Shown: positions 38,316 to 48,223, counted from the stretch's first letter. The stretch is 64,000 nt of DNA from Hydrogenophaga sp. (GCA_018333605.1 JAGXSV010000002.1:1-64000), one strand, 5' to 3'. The notes: generated by a model not told the origin, from the letters alone. Numbers and translations: made by a program.

Positions 38316-39663
38316 TTCGTCACCAGAATACGCTATCGAAGTCACTGGCTTGAGCAAGTGCTACGAAATTTATGACAAGCCCAGAGACCGCCTCACGCAG
38401 ATGCTTGTGCGCGGGCGCAAGCAGTACTACAAAGAGTTTTGGGCTCTTAAAGACGTCAGCTTTAAGATCAAAAAGGGCGAGACCATCGGCATCATTGGGC
38501 GCAACGGCTCGGGCAAGTCCACCCTGCTGCAAATGATATGCGGCACTCTGAACCCCACGACGGGTGATGTGAAGGTGAATGGCCGTGTGGCGGCGTTGCT
38601 GGAACTGGGTGCCGGGTTCAATCCCGAATTTTCAGGCGTTGAAAATGTCTATATGGCCGCCTCTCTCTACAGCCTGAGCAAAGAAGAAGTCGATCAGCGT
38701 TTTGACGCAATTGCCACCTTTGCAGACATTGGTGACCACATTCACCAACCAGTCAAAACCTATTCCAGCGGAATGTACGTGCGCCTAGCGTTTGCTGTGA
38801 TTGCACATGTGAATGCAGATATCCTAGTCATTGACGAAGCACTAGCAGTTGGGGATGTATTTTTTACGCAAAAATGCATGCGCTTCTTGAAACAGTTTCA
38901 AGAAAGAGGAACGGTCCTTCTTGTAACCCACGATATGAGTAGCGTCCTCGCTTTATGTGATGGCGGTGTATGGCTCGATAAAGGTCAACTGAAAGAGTGG
39001 GGGGTAGCCAAAACTATCTGCGAGTCCTATCTCAGCCACTATTACGATCTAAATCGTGACAGCACCATAGGCAAACCGACAGCAGAACAGACAACCTATA
39101 AAGACAAGCTAAATTCAGAAGATTTTTACGATTGTCGGCAAAACTTGATAAATACCTCATCGCTACGAAACGATTTAGAGGTGTCGATTTTCAAAGACCA
39201 AGACGACTCCACCAGTCAAACCGGACGAGTCTCAGTAGTAGATGTTTACTTCCAGGACATCCACGGACAACCCGTTAAGTGGTTTATCGGTGGTGAACTA
39301 GTAACTCTGAAAGTAGTTTTTAGAAATGAAATTGATATTCAGCAGCCAATTATCGGATTTATAATAAAGGACAAGCTTGGGCAATCCCTTTTTGGCGATA
39401 ACACATATTTAACTTTTGCTGAAGAACGTATCGCACTTCAGAAAAACACATACTCCACTGCAAGTTTTACTTTCCGTATGCCAATAATGCCAGCTGGTGA
39501 ATACACAGTAGGAATAGCGATCGCGAGCGGGACGCAGCAAGATCACGTGATGCATACCTGGGTTCATGATTCATTAGTAATAAGTTCAAACAGCAAGAGC
39601 ATGGCGACCGGACTGCTTGGCATACCCATGCTATCTATAGAGATTGACAGATATGAAGGTTAA
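38305..39663 (+). CDS. wzt: ABC polysaccharide exporter ATP-binding protein with C-terminal glycan-binding domain
   Basis: 452 residues. The N-terminal ATPase has Walker A GRNGSGKST (65-73), a Q-loop, the signature YSSGMYVRLAFA and Walker B DILVIDEALAVGD. The C-terminal 180 residues are a Wzt_C-like beta-sandwich (SVVDVYFQDIHGQPVKWFIGGELVTLKVVF) that in characterised systems reads the modified non-reducing end of the glycan. ATG 38305 has AAAGGA upstream. Base composition drops in AT-richness terms from about the second third of the gene onward, so the C-terminal half and the genes after it look foreign. Confidence 0.94.
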   Translation: MSSDSSPEYAIEVTGLSKCYEIYDKPRDRLTQMLVRGRKQYYKEFWALKDVSFKIKKGETIGIIGRNGSGKSTLLQMICGTLNPTTGDVKVNGRVAALLELGAGFNPEFSGVENVYMAASLYSLSKEEVDQRFDAIATFADIGDHIHQPVKTYSSGMYVRLAFAVIAHVNADILVIDEALAVGDVFFTQKCMRFLKQFQERGTVLLVTHDMSSVLALCDGGVWLDKGQLKEWGVAKTICESYLSHYYDLNRDSTIGKPTAEQTTYKDKLNSEDFYDCRQNLINTSSLRNDLEVSIFKDQDDSTSQTGRVSVVDVYFQDIHGQPVKWFIGGELVTLKVVFRNEIDIQQPIIGFIIKDKLGQSLFGDNTYLTFAEERIALQKNTYSTASFTFRMPIMPAGEYTVGIAIASGTQQDHVMHTWVHDSLVISSNSKSMATGLLGIPMLSIEIDRYEG

Positions 39664-42600
39664 GTATGAATTTGACTTTGAAGATGTAAGCGTTTATGCA
39701 AATGTTGTTGATTTGATTATGCGATATGCCGAATCAGGCTCAACGCACATCGATCTAGGTTGCGGACATGCGGCGATAGCGAGAGCATTGATGGATCGTG
39801 GCATTAACTACGTGGGCTTTGATGGCGATCTGGAAACAATTACCAGCCTTAGGGGACGAGGCCTGGCGGCATATCACATCGACTTAAATAGCACAACCAA
39901 TACTATTGAACAAATCATCGCCATTTCAAGCGTCTGTCAGGTCGATTCTATATCCATGATTGATGTGGTCGAACACCTAGACAAGGCTCGTGAGTTACTC
40001 AGTCAAATTGCAGTTCAATTGAAAGACGCAGCCAACCCAATACTAATATTGAGTGTGCCTAATTTTGCGCACGAAGATGTTTCTACAAAATTGGTTTCTG
40101 GCATTTGGGATTATACCGAGACAGGCATACTAGACAGGACACACCGTGTGGTCTATACACAAGAGAATCTTCGGAAACTAACTACATCAGCTGGCTGGAA
40201 AGAGGTTGCTGCTCTAGATTACCGCCTGGAATTGACCGAACAACGTTTGCTTCCTGCGCCTGCCCACTATCGCGCCACTGGAGGCATGGACTCACTAATA
40301 CGGACTATAAAAAGATACGTAGATCGCAACTACAACGTCTATCAATTCGTCAGGGCTTTCGAGGTGAGCGACAAGAGCCACCAAGTGCTCTCTCCACCCC
40401 CAGTCTTGTCTTTAATTGTAACAACAAATTCCGACTTTAGATCGGTGCATGCAATTTTTCGCAACGAATGCTGGGGAAGCCCTTCCGATCATCGCGTGCA
40501 AATTATTTGCGCCACACAATCACTCGCCATCGACCTTGACATTGATTCACCTCGAATAGATATTCAGTATGTAGCGTTGGATGCGGGCATTGAAGAAGTA
40601 ATAACGGGTAGGTATGTATTGCACTTCAAATCTGAGGCGATGTGGTCTTCAGATGAATTTCTAAACTTGATTGAAGCACTGATATGCAAACAGCCTGAAG
40701 GCGTTATTTGCCCCCGAATGCACCAAACCGACGGAGAACCTAATAGTCTTTGGCTGGAGCTTGCGAGACAACTGAATGTCGACCTGATCAACCGATGTCT
40801 TCTGCCAGTCGACTATTTCGTGAACTATAAAGAGCCTATTTATTTTCAAGACGATGCTTCACTGCGTGCTCAGCAATTACTACGTGTAGCTGCAAGAACG
40901 GGAATTACATTTCTGAGTGATATAGGCAAACCGCCCCCATCTAGTCAGTCCTTGCCCCAGACCTGGCAATTGATCCAGCAAATTGGGCCAACGGAAGCCT
41001 ATCAACTTTTTATCTTGAATGGGAAGCTACCTGAGGGATTTATCAATTGCGTCAAAGCGTTGGATGCAGCGGTACAAAACGTAGGCTTGATGCGATCCTC
41101 CATATCCTGGCGCGCCACAGCTCCGATAAGGCTTATCGGCCACATTGCTCGCGGAAACTTCGGCCTTGCATCACTGTTGATCGGTCATGCAATTTCGCGC
41201 GCGGTAGGGAAACTGCCTCTGCGTTTAGTCAAGACTCTCCGCCGTGGGCGTGAGTTTATACTCAATCTCACAGGCATACTACCAAACTCCAGCGCTAACT
41301 TACCTGCGATTTCGACCATGATCGACGATCGCTGTGAGCGCACCCGTAATCCCATTGATCTGGACCCAATGTGTCCACCAATACCTTCTAACTGGCCTGC
41401 TCTCGACATTGGAGTAGTGACCTTCAATAGCAAGGCATGGATCGGAGCTTTCGTCGACAGCCTGCTAAAGCTTGATTATCCAGCGAAGCTCCTATCTATT
41501 CATTTCATTGATAACAATTCTAGTGATGGCACTGAGAACTTTCTTCGTGAAACATTACCTATACTACACGGAGCTGGGTTCGCAGCCGAGGTAATTTCAA
41601 GACCCAACAAAGGATTTGGCGCAGGCCATAATGCGGCAATTAGTTCGGGCCACGCTGAATTCTGTTTAGTTACTAATATCGACCTGACATTTGAACCAGA
41701 TAGCCTTAAAAAGGTAGTCGCTATTGCGCTGGCCGATGACCCACTAGCTGCGGCCTGGGAGTTGCGTCAAAAACCCTATGAACATCCCAAGTTCTACGAC
41801 CCGATTACGGGTACCACCAACTGGAATTCCCACGCATGCGTTCTATTGCGTCGCACTGCAGTCGAGGAGATCGGTGGTTACGATGAAACTCTGTTCATGT
41901 ATGCCGAAGATGTCGAACTATCGTATCGATTGAGAAGGAACGGTCATCTGCTGCGCTACTGTCCCGTGGCCTTTGTATGGCACTACAGCTATGTGTCAAG
42001 TACCGAGATCAAGCCGCTCCAGTACAGCGGCAGTACGTTCGGTAACCTGTATCTTCGCCTGAAGTACGGAAAGCTCAGCGATATACTGGTTGTGCCAATG
42101 CTGGCACTGCGACTACTGGCAGTCCCAGAGGTCTTTCCGGGCTCACGGCGGAAGGTTGCAAGGAACCTCCTGCGGTTACTCTTCGTGGCCCCAAAGGCAT
42201 TATTGACCCGTAAAGCGTCATCTGCACATTTCCCGTTCAGAACATGGGACTATGAGCTCATCCGTGAAGGTGCATTTGTCGAGCAAATAATGCAGGAGGC
42301 CAAGCAGCCATTGATCAGTATCGTCACCCGCACATACAGGGGACGAGAGTTATATCTCCGGCAAGCACTTATGAGTAGTGCCCACCAGACTTGGTCCAAC
42401 CTTGAACACATTGTGGTTGAGGATGGCGGCGACACGATGCGCTCTCTGTGTGAGGAGGTAGCCAAAGCAACGGGACGCACCATACGATTCATCGCCAATG
42501 GAAAAGATGGCCGATCTAAGGCAGGTAATACCGGTTTAGCAGCGGCGCGCGGTCGTTGGTGTGTGTTTCTAGATGACGACGATCTTCTGTTTGCCGATCA

Positions 42601-43096
42601 CGTTGAGGTTTTGGCAAGTGCAGTAGCGGGTGACTGTGAAGCGGTGGCCAGTTACACACTCGCATTGGAAGTGGTCACTGACTCGACTGAACTGGCGCAG
42701 GGACGGTATGTTGAAACTGCTTACTTTATACCTGCGGTTTTGCGCCAGCCATTTGACTATCAAACCTTGCTACATCACAACTACTTTGCCATTCAATCCG
42801 TACTGTTTGAGCGTAGACTGTTTGAAGAGAGAGGCGGATTCGACGAGGATATGGACGCACTTGAGGACTGGCTTTTATGGATGCGGTATGCAAAAGGCAA
42901 CCGCTTCGTGTACGTGCCCAAGGTTACATCAATGTATCGCACCCCAGCTGATCCAGCCAAAGCAGAAGAACGCTCTGAGGCATTTGGAAAAGCATATCCG
43001 CTAGCTCTGGCACGGGCGCAAGCCTACAACACGAAAAACATAAGAACCAACCTTTCTGCAGAAGATATGTCGCCTTATTTTAATCGACCCGAATGA
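39653..43096 (+). CDS. Multidomain methyltransferase / glycosyltransferase family 2 protein
   Basis: 1147 residues. Residues about 30-210 are a SAM methyltransferase (HIDLGCGHAAIARALMDRG; ISMIDVVEHLD). A GT-A-like but degenerate region follows (VLSLIVTTNSDFRS near 250-290). A canonical GT2 begins near 582 (DIGVVTFNSKAWIGAFVD, IDNNSSDGT, NIDLTFEPD). A second GT2 begins near 884 (ISIVTRTYRGRELYLRQAL, VEDGGDTM, VFLDDDDLLFADH). ATG 39653 overlaps the wzt stop by 11 nt. A terminal methyl group added by such a protein would fit recognition by Wzt_C, but this is inference. AT-rich codon use marks it as foreign. Confidence 0.85.
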   Translation: MKVKYEFDFEDVSVYANVVDLIMRYAESGSTHIDLGCGHAAIARALMDRGINYVGFDGDLETITSLRGRGLAAYHIDLNSTTNTIEQIIAISSVCQVDSISMIDVVEHLDKARELLSQIAVQLKDAANPILILSVPNFAHEDVSTKLVSGIWDYTETGILDRTHRVVYTQENLRKLTTSAGWKEVAALDYRLELTEQRLLPAPAHYRATGGMDSLIRTIKRYVDRNYNVYQFVRAFEVSDKSHQVLSPPPVLSLIVTTNSDFRSVHAIFRNECWGSPSDHRVQIICATQSLAIDLDIDSPRIDIQYVALDAGIEEVITGRYVLHFKSEAMWSSDEFLNLIEALICKQPEGVICPRMHQTDGEPNSLWLELARQLNVDLINRCLLPVDYFVNYKEPIYFQDDASLRAQQLLRVAARTGITFLSDIGKPPPSSQSLPQTWQLIQQIGPTEAYQLFILNGKLPEGFINCVKALDAAVQNVGLMRSSISWRATAPIRLIGHIARGNFGLASLLIGHAISRAVGKLPLRLVKTLRRGREFILNLTGILPNSSANLPAISTMIDDRCERTRNPIDLDPMCPPIPSNWPALDIGVVTFNSKAWIGAFVDSLLKLDYPAKLLSIHFIDNNSSDGTENFLRETLPILHGAGFAAEVISRPNKGFGAGHNAAISSGHAEFCLVTNIDLTFEPDSLKKVVAIALADDPLAAAWELRQKPYEHPKFYDPITGTTNWNSHACVLLRRTAVEEIGGYDETLFMYAEDVELSYRLRRNGHLLRYCPVAFVWHYSYVSSTEIKPLQYSGSTFGNLYLRLKYGKLSDILVVPMLALRLLAVPEVFPGSRRKVARNLLRLLFVAPKALLTRKASSAHFPFRTWDYELIREGAFVEQIMQEAKQPLISIVTRTYRGRELYLRQALMSSAHQTWSNLEHIVVEDGGDTMRSLCEEVAKATGRTIRFIANGKDGRSKAGNTGLAAARGRWCVFLDDDDLLFADHVEVLASAVAGDCEAVASYTLALEVVTDSTELAQGRYVETAYFIPAVLRQPFDYQTLLHHNYFAIQSVLFERRLFEERGGFDEDMDALEDWLLWMRYAKGNRFVYVPKVTSMYRTPADPAKAEERSEAFGKAYPLALARAQAYNTKNIRTNLSAEDMSPYFNRPE

Positions 43097-43112
43097 GGAT
43101 AAGGGAACAACT

Positions 43113-44168
43113 ATGGCCCCGGAGCCTTTTCAAAGAAACAACTTAGATGCAGTTAGGCTGGCAGCAGCATGGATGGTTCTCTATTCACATTCATTCGCCT
43201 TACTCGGCTTGACTGAGCCAAGATTTCTTTCATGGATTCCGTTTGGACCATTGGGAGTTTTTATTTTTTTTACAATAAGTGGCTATTTAGTCAGTGCAAG
43301 CTGGGAACGCGACCCAAACATTTTACGCTTCTTTCAGCGCCGGCTAGTACGTATTCTACCGGGACTTGTCATCTGCACAATACTCACAATATTTGTACTC
43401 GGTCCTATATTTACTACGTTACCCATGAAGGAGTATTTCGGCAATCCACACACCCGTGGATATCTGCAGAACATAGGGCTACACATCGTTTACTATCTCC
43501 CCGGCGTATTCGAGCATAATAAAATTGGTAACGCAGTAAACGGCTCGCTCTAGAATCTGCCTGTCGAATTCCTGATGTATGTTGTAATAGCATTAATAGG
43601 AGTGCTGCAAGGGAACCGGTGGACGTTAGTTATTCTGGCAACTGCCTCGGCCGCGACATGCCTTATGTGGGCCCAAGTCTCAACGGAGATGCTGGTATTT
43701 TATAATTTTGACCTGCGGCAAGCCTTCATCTGTGGCACGTATTTTTGGATCGGCGCCTGCCTCCAACGTTTCAATCTCAAGCGGCATCTAACACCAACAG
43801 CGGGGATGCTCGCTTTGTTTGCAATGATGTCCCTCGAACCTTGGCCGAGCCAACTCGCATTGACTTCCTGGGTGTTACTGCCAATAGTCGTACTCGCCTT
43901 CGGCTTCGCTTACAGCCCTTGGCTCAGGCACCTCACAAGATCCGGAGATTATTCGTACGGGATTTATATCTACGCATTCCCGATCCAGCAGTCTGTGGTT
44001 TATATGTGGCCCAATATTGGGATTGGCAACTACCTGCTAATCTGCACAGCCTGCACCTATCTGATGGCGATGTTGTCTTGGCACCTAGTCGAGCGCCGTG
44101 CGTTAAATTTCAAACCGCGAAATCCTTCGCCAACACTTCAACAGCCAACAAATGTGGCAAGCGCCTAA
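43113..44168 (+). pseudogene. Acyltransferase family 3 membrane protein, split by an amber codon
   Basis: The frame starts MAPEPFQRNNLDAVRLAAAWMVLYSHSFAL, the AT3 family start with the catalytic His in YSHS. It has GVFIFFTISGYLVSASW and then NGSL followed by TAG at 43551-43553. The same frame resumes at once with NLPVEFLMYVVIALIGV and runs to 44168 with GDYSYGIYIYAFPIQQS. In relatives the NGSL is followed by Trp (NGSLW.LPVEF), so TGG to TAG is the likely single change. About 351 codons in total match the family length. It is either a recent nonsense mutation or a sequencing error; all other positions look intact. Confidence 0.85.
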
Positions 44169-44355
44169 AATCTATTCTAACTATTGAAGATGCCTGGAAG
44201 TAAATCAAATCAGTCAAACGAAGACTGGGAAATCTCAACTGGGTAGACAATATGTTCTAGTTGAAGTACTGGCTCTCCATGACTGGGCAGGAAGAGCGAT
44301 AATTTTTTTAACTATAAATTATAGCTTGCGCCAATAACTCAAAAAATCAATATTG

Positions 44356-45288
44356 CTATACCAAAGATAACATCAAGCCAAAAGCAAGTGACAGGTTGGA
44401 TCCTATAGTTTGTCGACGAATACCTGTTTTCCTCCAAGCCATGAGTCGCCGCCATATAAATGGATTGGATCGAATCATCGCAAACTGATGGCATATATCC
44501 AAAGCTGAAGGCGTAGGCAAGGTCTCAAGGTCTTTAACGGCTGCCAAGCCTGCGTCAGTCCACTGCCTAAAGCGTCCAGTAGCAAGCGGCTTTAATCTCT
44601 TAACCTGTGCAATTACGCCATTATTCGACCCGATTACGTTCCTCGCATGTTGTCTATATGACACACCCACATGGTTGTCAAACCAGACCTGTCCACCGAG
44701 TGCCGTTGCAACCAAATAAGTCGTCCAGTCGTGCCAGACACTGTGCTCAGGCTGAACTTTTTTTTGCGCCATTAACACGGCCTGGCTCATGACCATGGTA
44801 TTGCCACTGGCAATGTTCTGAACCAATGCATTGCCAAAGGTAGGCGCACGTTGAATGCCGGGGCTTAGGCCAATGGGTTTAAGTTGTTCATCGACAAATT
44901 GTGTACGGCTGCAATACAGCCGAACAGGGTTCTTGCTGTTTTCTAAATGCCAAGCCGCCGCACGTGCCAATTTATAGTCAAGCCACACATCGTCTTGATC
45001 GCAGAATGCAAACAAGTCAGAGGGCGAGCGGGCCTGAGCATGCTGTATGAGGTGAAAGAAGTTGCGCGTAGATGAACCCTGGCAAGGGCCTGTGAGTACA
45101 GTTATCGGCTGGCTAACTTGCTCCGCAAATTGAGCAACTATGTCGAGTGTGTCGTCGGTTGAGCCATCATCGCTCACCGTGAGCGTCCAATCTGTGTGCG
45201 TCTGGCGGGCGATGGAGCTCAATTGCTCAGCCAGAAAGCGACCGCCGTTGTAGGTGGCAAGCAGTATGTGGACGGTCGGTTGGGGCAT
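44356..45288 (-). CDS. Glycosyltransferase family 2 (rhamnosyltransferase-like)
   Basis: 310 residues on the minus strand, against all its neighbours. VHILLATYNGGRFLAEQLSSIARQTHTDWTLTVSDDGSTDDT and FCDQDDVWLDYKLARA are typical of the WsaF/rhamnosyl type GT2, with WHDWTTYLVATALGG and VSYRQHARNVIGSNNG after. Its end faces the acyltransferase pseudogene across a 187-bp AT-rich gap in which I see no gene. Its ATG is 16 bp from the start of the next, divergent glycosyltransferase. Confidence 0.88.
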   Translation of the reverse strand: MPQPTVHILLATYNGGRFLAEQLSSIARQTHTDWTLTVSDDGSTDDTLDIVAQFAEQVSQPITVLTGPCQGSSTRNFFHLIQHAQARSPSDLFAFCDQDDVWLDYKLARAAAWHLENSKNPVRLYCSRTQFVDEQLKPIGLSPGIQRAPTFGNALVQNIASGNTMVMSQAVLMAQKKVQPEHSVWHDWTTYLVATALGGQVWFDNHVGVSYRQHARNVIGSNNGVIAQVKRLKPLATGRFRQWTDAGLAAVKDLETLPTPSALDICHQFAMIRSNPFIWRRLMAWRKTGIRRQTIGSNLSLAFGLMLSLV

Positions 45289-45304
45289 GAAATAATTCAG
45301 TCAG

Positions 45305-46243
45305 TTGTCTACAGGGGTCTGGGTGTCGTCTTCTTTGTCAGTTTATGTTGTGGTGCCCACGCGCAATCCTGGGGCGCGGTGGAGCCAATGGCTGGAAGCA
45401 CTGCGGCTTCAACAACCTTGTGTGTCCAGTTTGGTGGTGGACTCCTGCTCCGACGACGGTACAAACTTTACCAGTCTGCCTGCTGGCTCGCGCTGTATTC
45501 AGATACCGGTTGCTTCGTTCAACCACGGGGGCACTCGAAACCTTTCACTTCAACATTTGCCGCCTGCCACCGATGTGGTGGTGTTCATGACCCAAGACGC
45601 GCTGCTTGCCGATGTGGACGCGCTGCAAAAGCTGGTGTCAGCGTTTGACGACCCCACCGTGGCCTGTGCGTTTGGCCGGCAGCTGCCTCATGCAGATGCA
45701 TCAGCGCTGGCTGCGCACGCGCGGCTGTTCAACTACCCAGACGCGTCGCGGGTGGTGAGCCTGGCTGACAAAGACCGGTTGGGGTTGAAGACCTGCTTCA
45801 TGTCGAACTCATTTGCAGCCTACCGCGTGGCAGACCTGCTGGCGGTAGGCGGGTTTCCGTCACATGTAATTTTGGGTGAAGACATGGCCGTTGCGGCGCG
45901 CTTGCTGCTCGCAGGCAAGCAGGTTGCCTACCAAGCTGAGGCCTGCGCTTACCACTCTCACAACTACACGCCCCTTGAGGACTTTCGCCGCTATTTCGAC
46001 ACCGGTGTTTTTCACGCCCGCGAACCATGGCTTTTGGATGCGTTTGGTGGTGCCAGTGGGGAAGGGCTTCGTTTCGTCAAGTCGGAGTTGCGGTACCTGC
46101 TGAAGCATGCGTCCTGGCTGATACCGAGTGCGTTGCAGCGTACGGTGCTTAAACTACTGGGTTATCGGCTTGGCCGGGCTGAGGCGCGTCTTCCGCTGGC
46201 GCTTAAGAAGCGGTTGAGCATGTTCAGCGGGTTTTGGGACTGA
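45305..46243 (+). CDS. Glycosyltransferase family 2 (rhamnosyltransferase-like)
   Basis: 312 residues: VYVVVPTRNPGARWSQWLEAL, SSLVVDSCSDDGT, the RmlD-style GTRNLSLQ and VVVFMTQDALLADVDAL, then a GEDMAVAARLLLAG base-catalyst region. The pattern fits rhamnosyltransferases using dTDP-rhamnose, which the rfb genes supply. No ATG is available at the start: TTG 45305 is used, and GTG 45323 with AGGGG 5 nt upstream is a good alternative. Composition returns to GC-rich within this gene. Confidence 0.86.
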   Translation: MSTGVWVSSSLSVYVVVPTRNPGARWSQWLEALRLQQPCVSSLVVDSCSDDGTNFTSLPAGSRCIQIPVASFNHGGTRNLSLQHLPPATDVVVFMTQDALLADVDALQKLVSAFDDPTVACAFGRQLPHADASALAAHARLFNYPDASRVVSLADKDRLGLKTCFMSNSFAAYRVADLLAVGGFPSHVILGEDMAVAARLLLAGKQVAYQAEACAYHSHNYTPLEDFRRYFDTGVFHAREPWLLDAFGGASGEGLRFVKSELRYLLKHASWLIPSALQRTVLKLLGYRLGRAEARLPLALKKRLSMFSGFWD

Positions 46244-46288
46244 CGGTTCAGGTAAGTATAAAAATAAGCAGCACTTTGAGGGGACGGC

Positions 46289-47782
46289 GTGAATAGAAAA
46301 AGAGAGGCAAGGCCCTTGCTGGCACCCTGGTTGGCAAGGCCGCAGTCGGTGCTGTCGGTCCGGCTGACGAAGCTGGCGCTGCTGCTTGCTGATGTCTTTG
46401 CGCTGTTGCTGAGCGGTTTGCTGGCTGCGGTGCTGGCCGTAACTTGGGACGCGCGCGTGCCTGGGGACTTTGCGCAGTGGGCGGCTACACAGTCGCCGGG
46501 GCGCTATGTGGGCTGGTTGCTGGTGGTGCTGCTGGGCGTGGCGCTGTTTCTGGGGCGCTACCGGCACTACAGTGAACGCAAGCCTTTTTGGCGCGAACTG
46601 GGTGAGGTGTTTCACAACATTTTCTGGCTGGCGCTGCTGGACATGGCCTTGATGTCTCTTGCGCGCTGGAACGCTTCACGCCTGTGGTGGCTGCTGGCCT
46701 GGCTGCTGGCGGCGGCGCTGGTTCCGCTGGTGCGCGCTGCCGTGCGGCGTGTGCTGCTTCGCCTGAACCTGTGGCAGCGGCCCACGGTATTGATCGGCGC
46801 GGGCCCCAATGCGGCTGAGGCGCTGCTGGCGCTGCGCAGCGAACCCTTGATGGGGTTTGAGGTGGTGGGCTGTTTGGCGGCGAACATCCACGACGGCGCA
46901 CCCACCACCGCCGGCCCTGAGCTGCCCCCGCGGCTCACCTCCGCACAGTTGCACCGGCTCAGCCGGCACGCGGGGTTGCAGGTGGTGATTGCGCTGGAGC
47001 ACCACGAGTCAGCCTTACGTGAAATGTGGCTGCGCCAGTTGGCCAAGTGGAGGGTCCAAGACGTGAGCGTGATTCCGGCGATGCGCGGCATCCCGCTGTA
47101 TGGCACCGATATTTCTTACTTTTTTTCGCACGAGGTTGCGCTCTTGCGCGTCAGCAACAACCTGCGGCATTGGCCGGCACGGCTTTCAAAGCGTGCCTTT
47201 GACATCGTCGCATCGATGGCGCTGTTGGCGGCGCTGTCGCCGCTCATGGCTTATCTGGCGCTGCGCATTCGCAGGGATGGCGGCTCGGCTGTTTTCGCGC
47301 ACCAGCGGGTGGGCCGCGGCGGGAACATGTTTCCCTGCTACAAATTTCGTTCCATGGTGATGAATGCCCAGGAGCAACTGGAGCAGCTGCTGGCGTCCGA
47401 CCCCGAGCTGCGCGCCCAATGGGAGCGCGACCACAAATTGAAGGACGACCCGCGCATCAGCCCCGTGGGCCATTTCCTGCGCAAGACCAGCCTGGACGAA
47501 CTGCCCCAGCTGTTCAACGTGTTGCGGGGCGAAATGAGCCTGGTGGGGCCGCGCCCCATCGTCACGGCCGAACTGGAAAAATACGGCGAAGACGTGGAAT
47601 ATTTTTTGATGGTGCGGCCAGGAATCACCGGCCTGTGGCAGGTGAGCGGCCGCAACGACGTGGACTACGACACCCGGGTCTACCTGGACACCTGGTATGT
47701 GAAGAACTGGTCGCTCTGGTACGACATTGCCATTTTGTTCAAGACGGTGCGGGTGGTGTTCAAGCGCGAAGGCGCTTACTGA
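46289..47782 (+). CDS. Undecaprenyl-phosphate sugar-1-phosphate transferase (WbaP/WcaJ type)
   Basis: Initiating glycan transferase that puts a hexose-1-phosphate (galactose or glucose type) on undecaprenyl phosphate. 497 residues: about four N-terminal membrane helices, a central domain ([23 protein letters not shown]), a re-entrant helix region ([19 protein letters not shown]) and the catalytic domain with [49 protein letters not shown] and [18 protein letters not shown] 46289 has GAGGGG upstream. It starts the repeat unit that the other transferases extend. Confidence 0.94.
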   Translation: MNRKREARPLLAPWLARPQSVLSVRLTKLALLLADVFALLLSGLLAAVLAVTWDARVPGDFAQWAATQSPGRYVGWLLVVLLGVALFLGRYRHYSERKPFWRELGEVFHNIFWLALLDMALMSLARWNASRLWWLLAWLLAAALVPLVRAAVRRVLLRLNLWQRPTVLIGAGPNAAEALLALRSEPLMGFEVVGCLAANIHDGAPTTAGPELPPRLTSAQLHRLSRHAGLQVVIALEHHESALREMWLRQLAKWRVQDVSVIPAMRGIPLYGTDISYFFSHEVALLRVSNNLRHWPARLSKRAFDIVASMALLAALSPLMAYLALRIRRDGGSAVFAHQRVGRGGNMFPCYKFRSMVMNAQEQLEQLLASDPELRAQWERDHKLKDDPRISPVGHFLRKTSLDELPQLFNVLRGEMSLVGPRPIVTAELEKYGEDVEYFLMVRPGITGLWQVSGRNDVDYDTRVYLDTWYVKNWSLWYDIAILFKTVRVVFKREGAY

Positions 47783-47821
47783 GAAAAGTGCATATTGCTC
47801 CGGCCCTGTGAAGTCAGTGGC

Positions 47822-47858
47822 CCCTCACCCCAGCCCTCTCCCGCAGGCGGGAGAGGGC
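47822..47858. repeat. GC-rich palindromic repeat
   Basis: CCCTCACCCCAGCCCTCTCCCGCAGGCGGGAGAGGG holds the perfect dyad CCCTCTCCCGC-A-GGCGGGAGAGGG-type stem (about 47835-47857). Similar sequences are widespread intergenic repeats in proteobacteria. It follows the sugar-phosphate transferase gene and precedes the toxin-antitoxin promoter. Confidence 0.65.
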
Positions 47859-47861
47859 GTG

Positions 47862-47919
47862 AAGACAAAACTGGGTCGAATCAATAGAATGGTGACACTC
47901 CAACCCCACGAGGTGACAC
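47862..47919 (+). promoter_or_regulatory. Promoter and probable operator of the RHH/ParE module
   Basis: AAGACA (47862-47867) and TAGAAT (47885-47890) are 17 bp apart. Just after lie two direct copies of GGTGACAC, at 47891-47898 and 47912-47919, exactly 21 bp apart, i.e. two helical turns. The second copy overlaps the RBS before GTG 47921. The layout suits cooperative binding by a ribbon-helix-helix antitoxin; binding is inferred. Confidence 0.55.
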
Positions 47920-47920
47920 C

Positions 47921-48223
47921 GTGCCCCATACGCTTGAGAAACCGCGCGCGCCTACCGTAACACTCAAACTCGATGCATCGCACCGGGGGCGGCTCAAGTC
48001 GCTGGCGTTGGCCAAAAAGCGCACGGCCCACTACCTCATGAAAGAAGCGATTGAACGTTACCTCGCCGAAGAGGAGGCACATTTGGCTGTATTGAACAGC
48101 GTCGACGATTCGGTTTCGCACTTTGAAGCCACGGGGCTCCATGTCTCGCTGGACGACGTGAAGGCGTGGGCGAAGGAAGTCAAGACCAGCCGTGACGCGC
48201 AGCTACCCCCATGCCACGCGTGA
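47921..48223 (+). CDS. Ribbon-helix-helix (CopG-like) antitoxin
   Basis: 100 residues. The N-terminal TVTLKLDASHRGRLKSLALAKKRTAHYLMKEAIERYLAEEE is a ribbon-helix-helix DNA-binding fold, and the C-terminal half (VLNSVDDSVSHFEATGLHVSLDDVKAWAKEV) is the flexible toxin-binding part. GTG 47921 has a GAGGTGA RBS. It overlaps the downstream toxin gene by 13 nt, the usual antitoxin-toxin order. Confidence 0.87.
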   Translation: MPHTLEKPRAPTVTLKLDASHRGRLKSLALAKKRTAHYLMKEAIERYLAEEEAHLAVLNSVDDSVSHFEATGLHVSLDDVKAWAKEVKTSRDAQLPPCHA

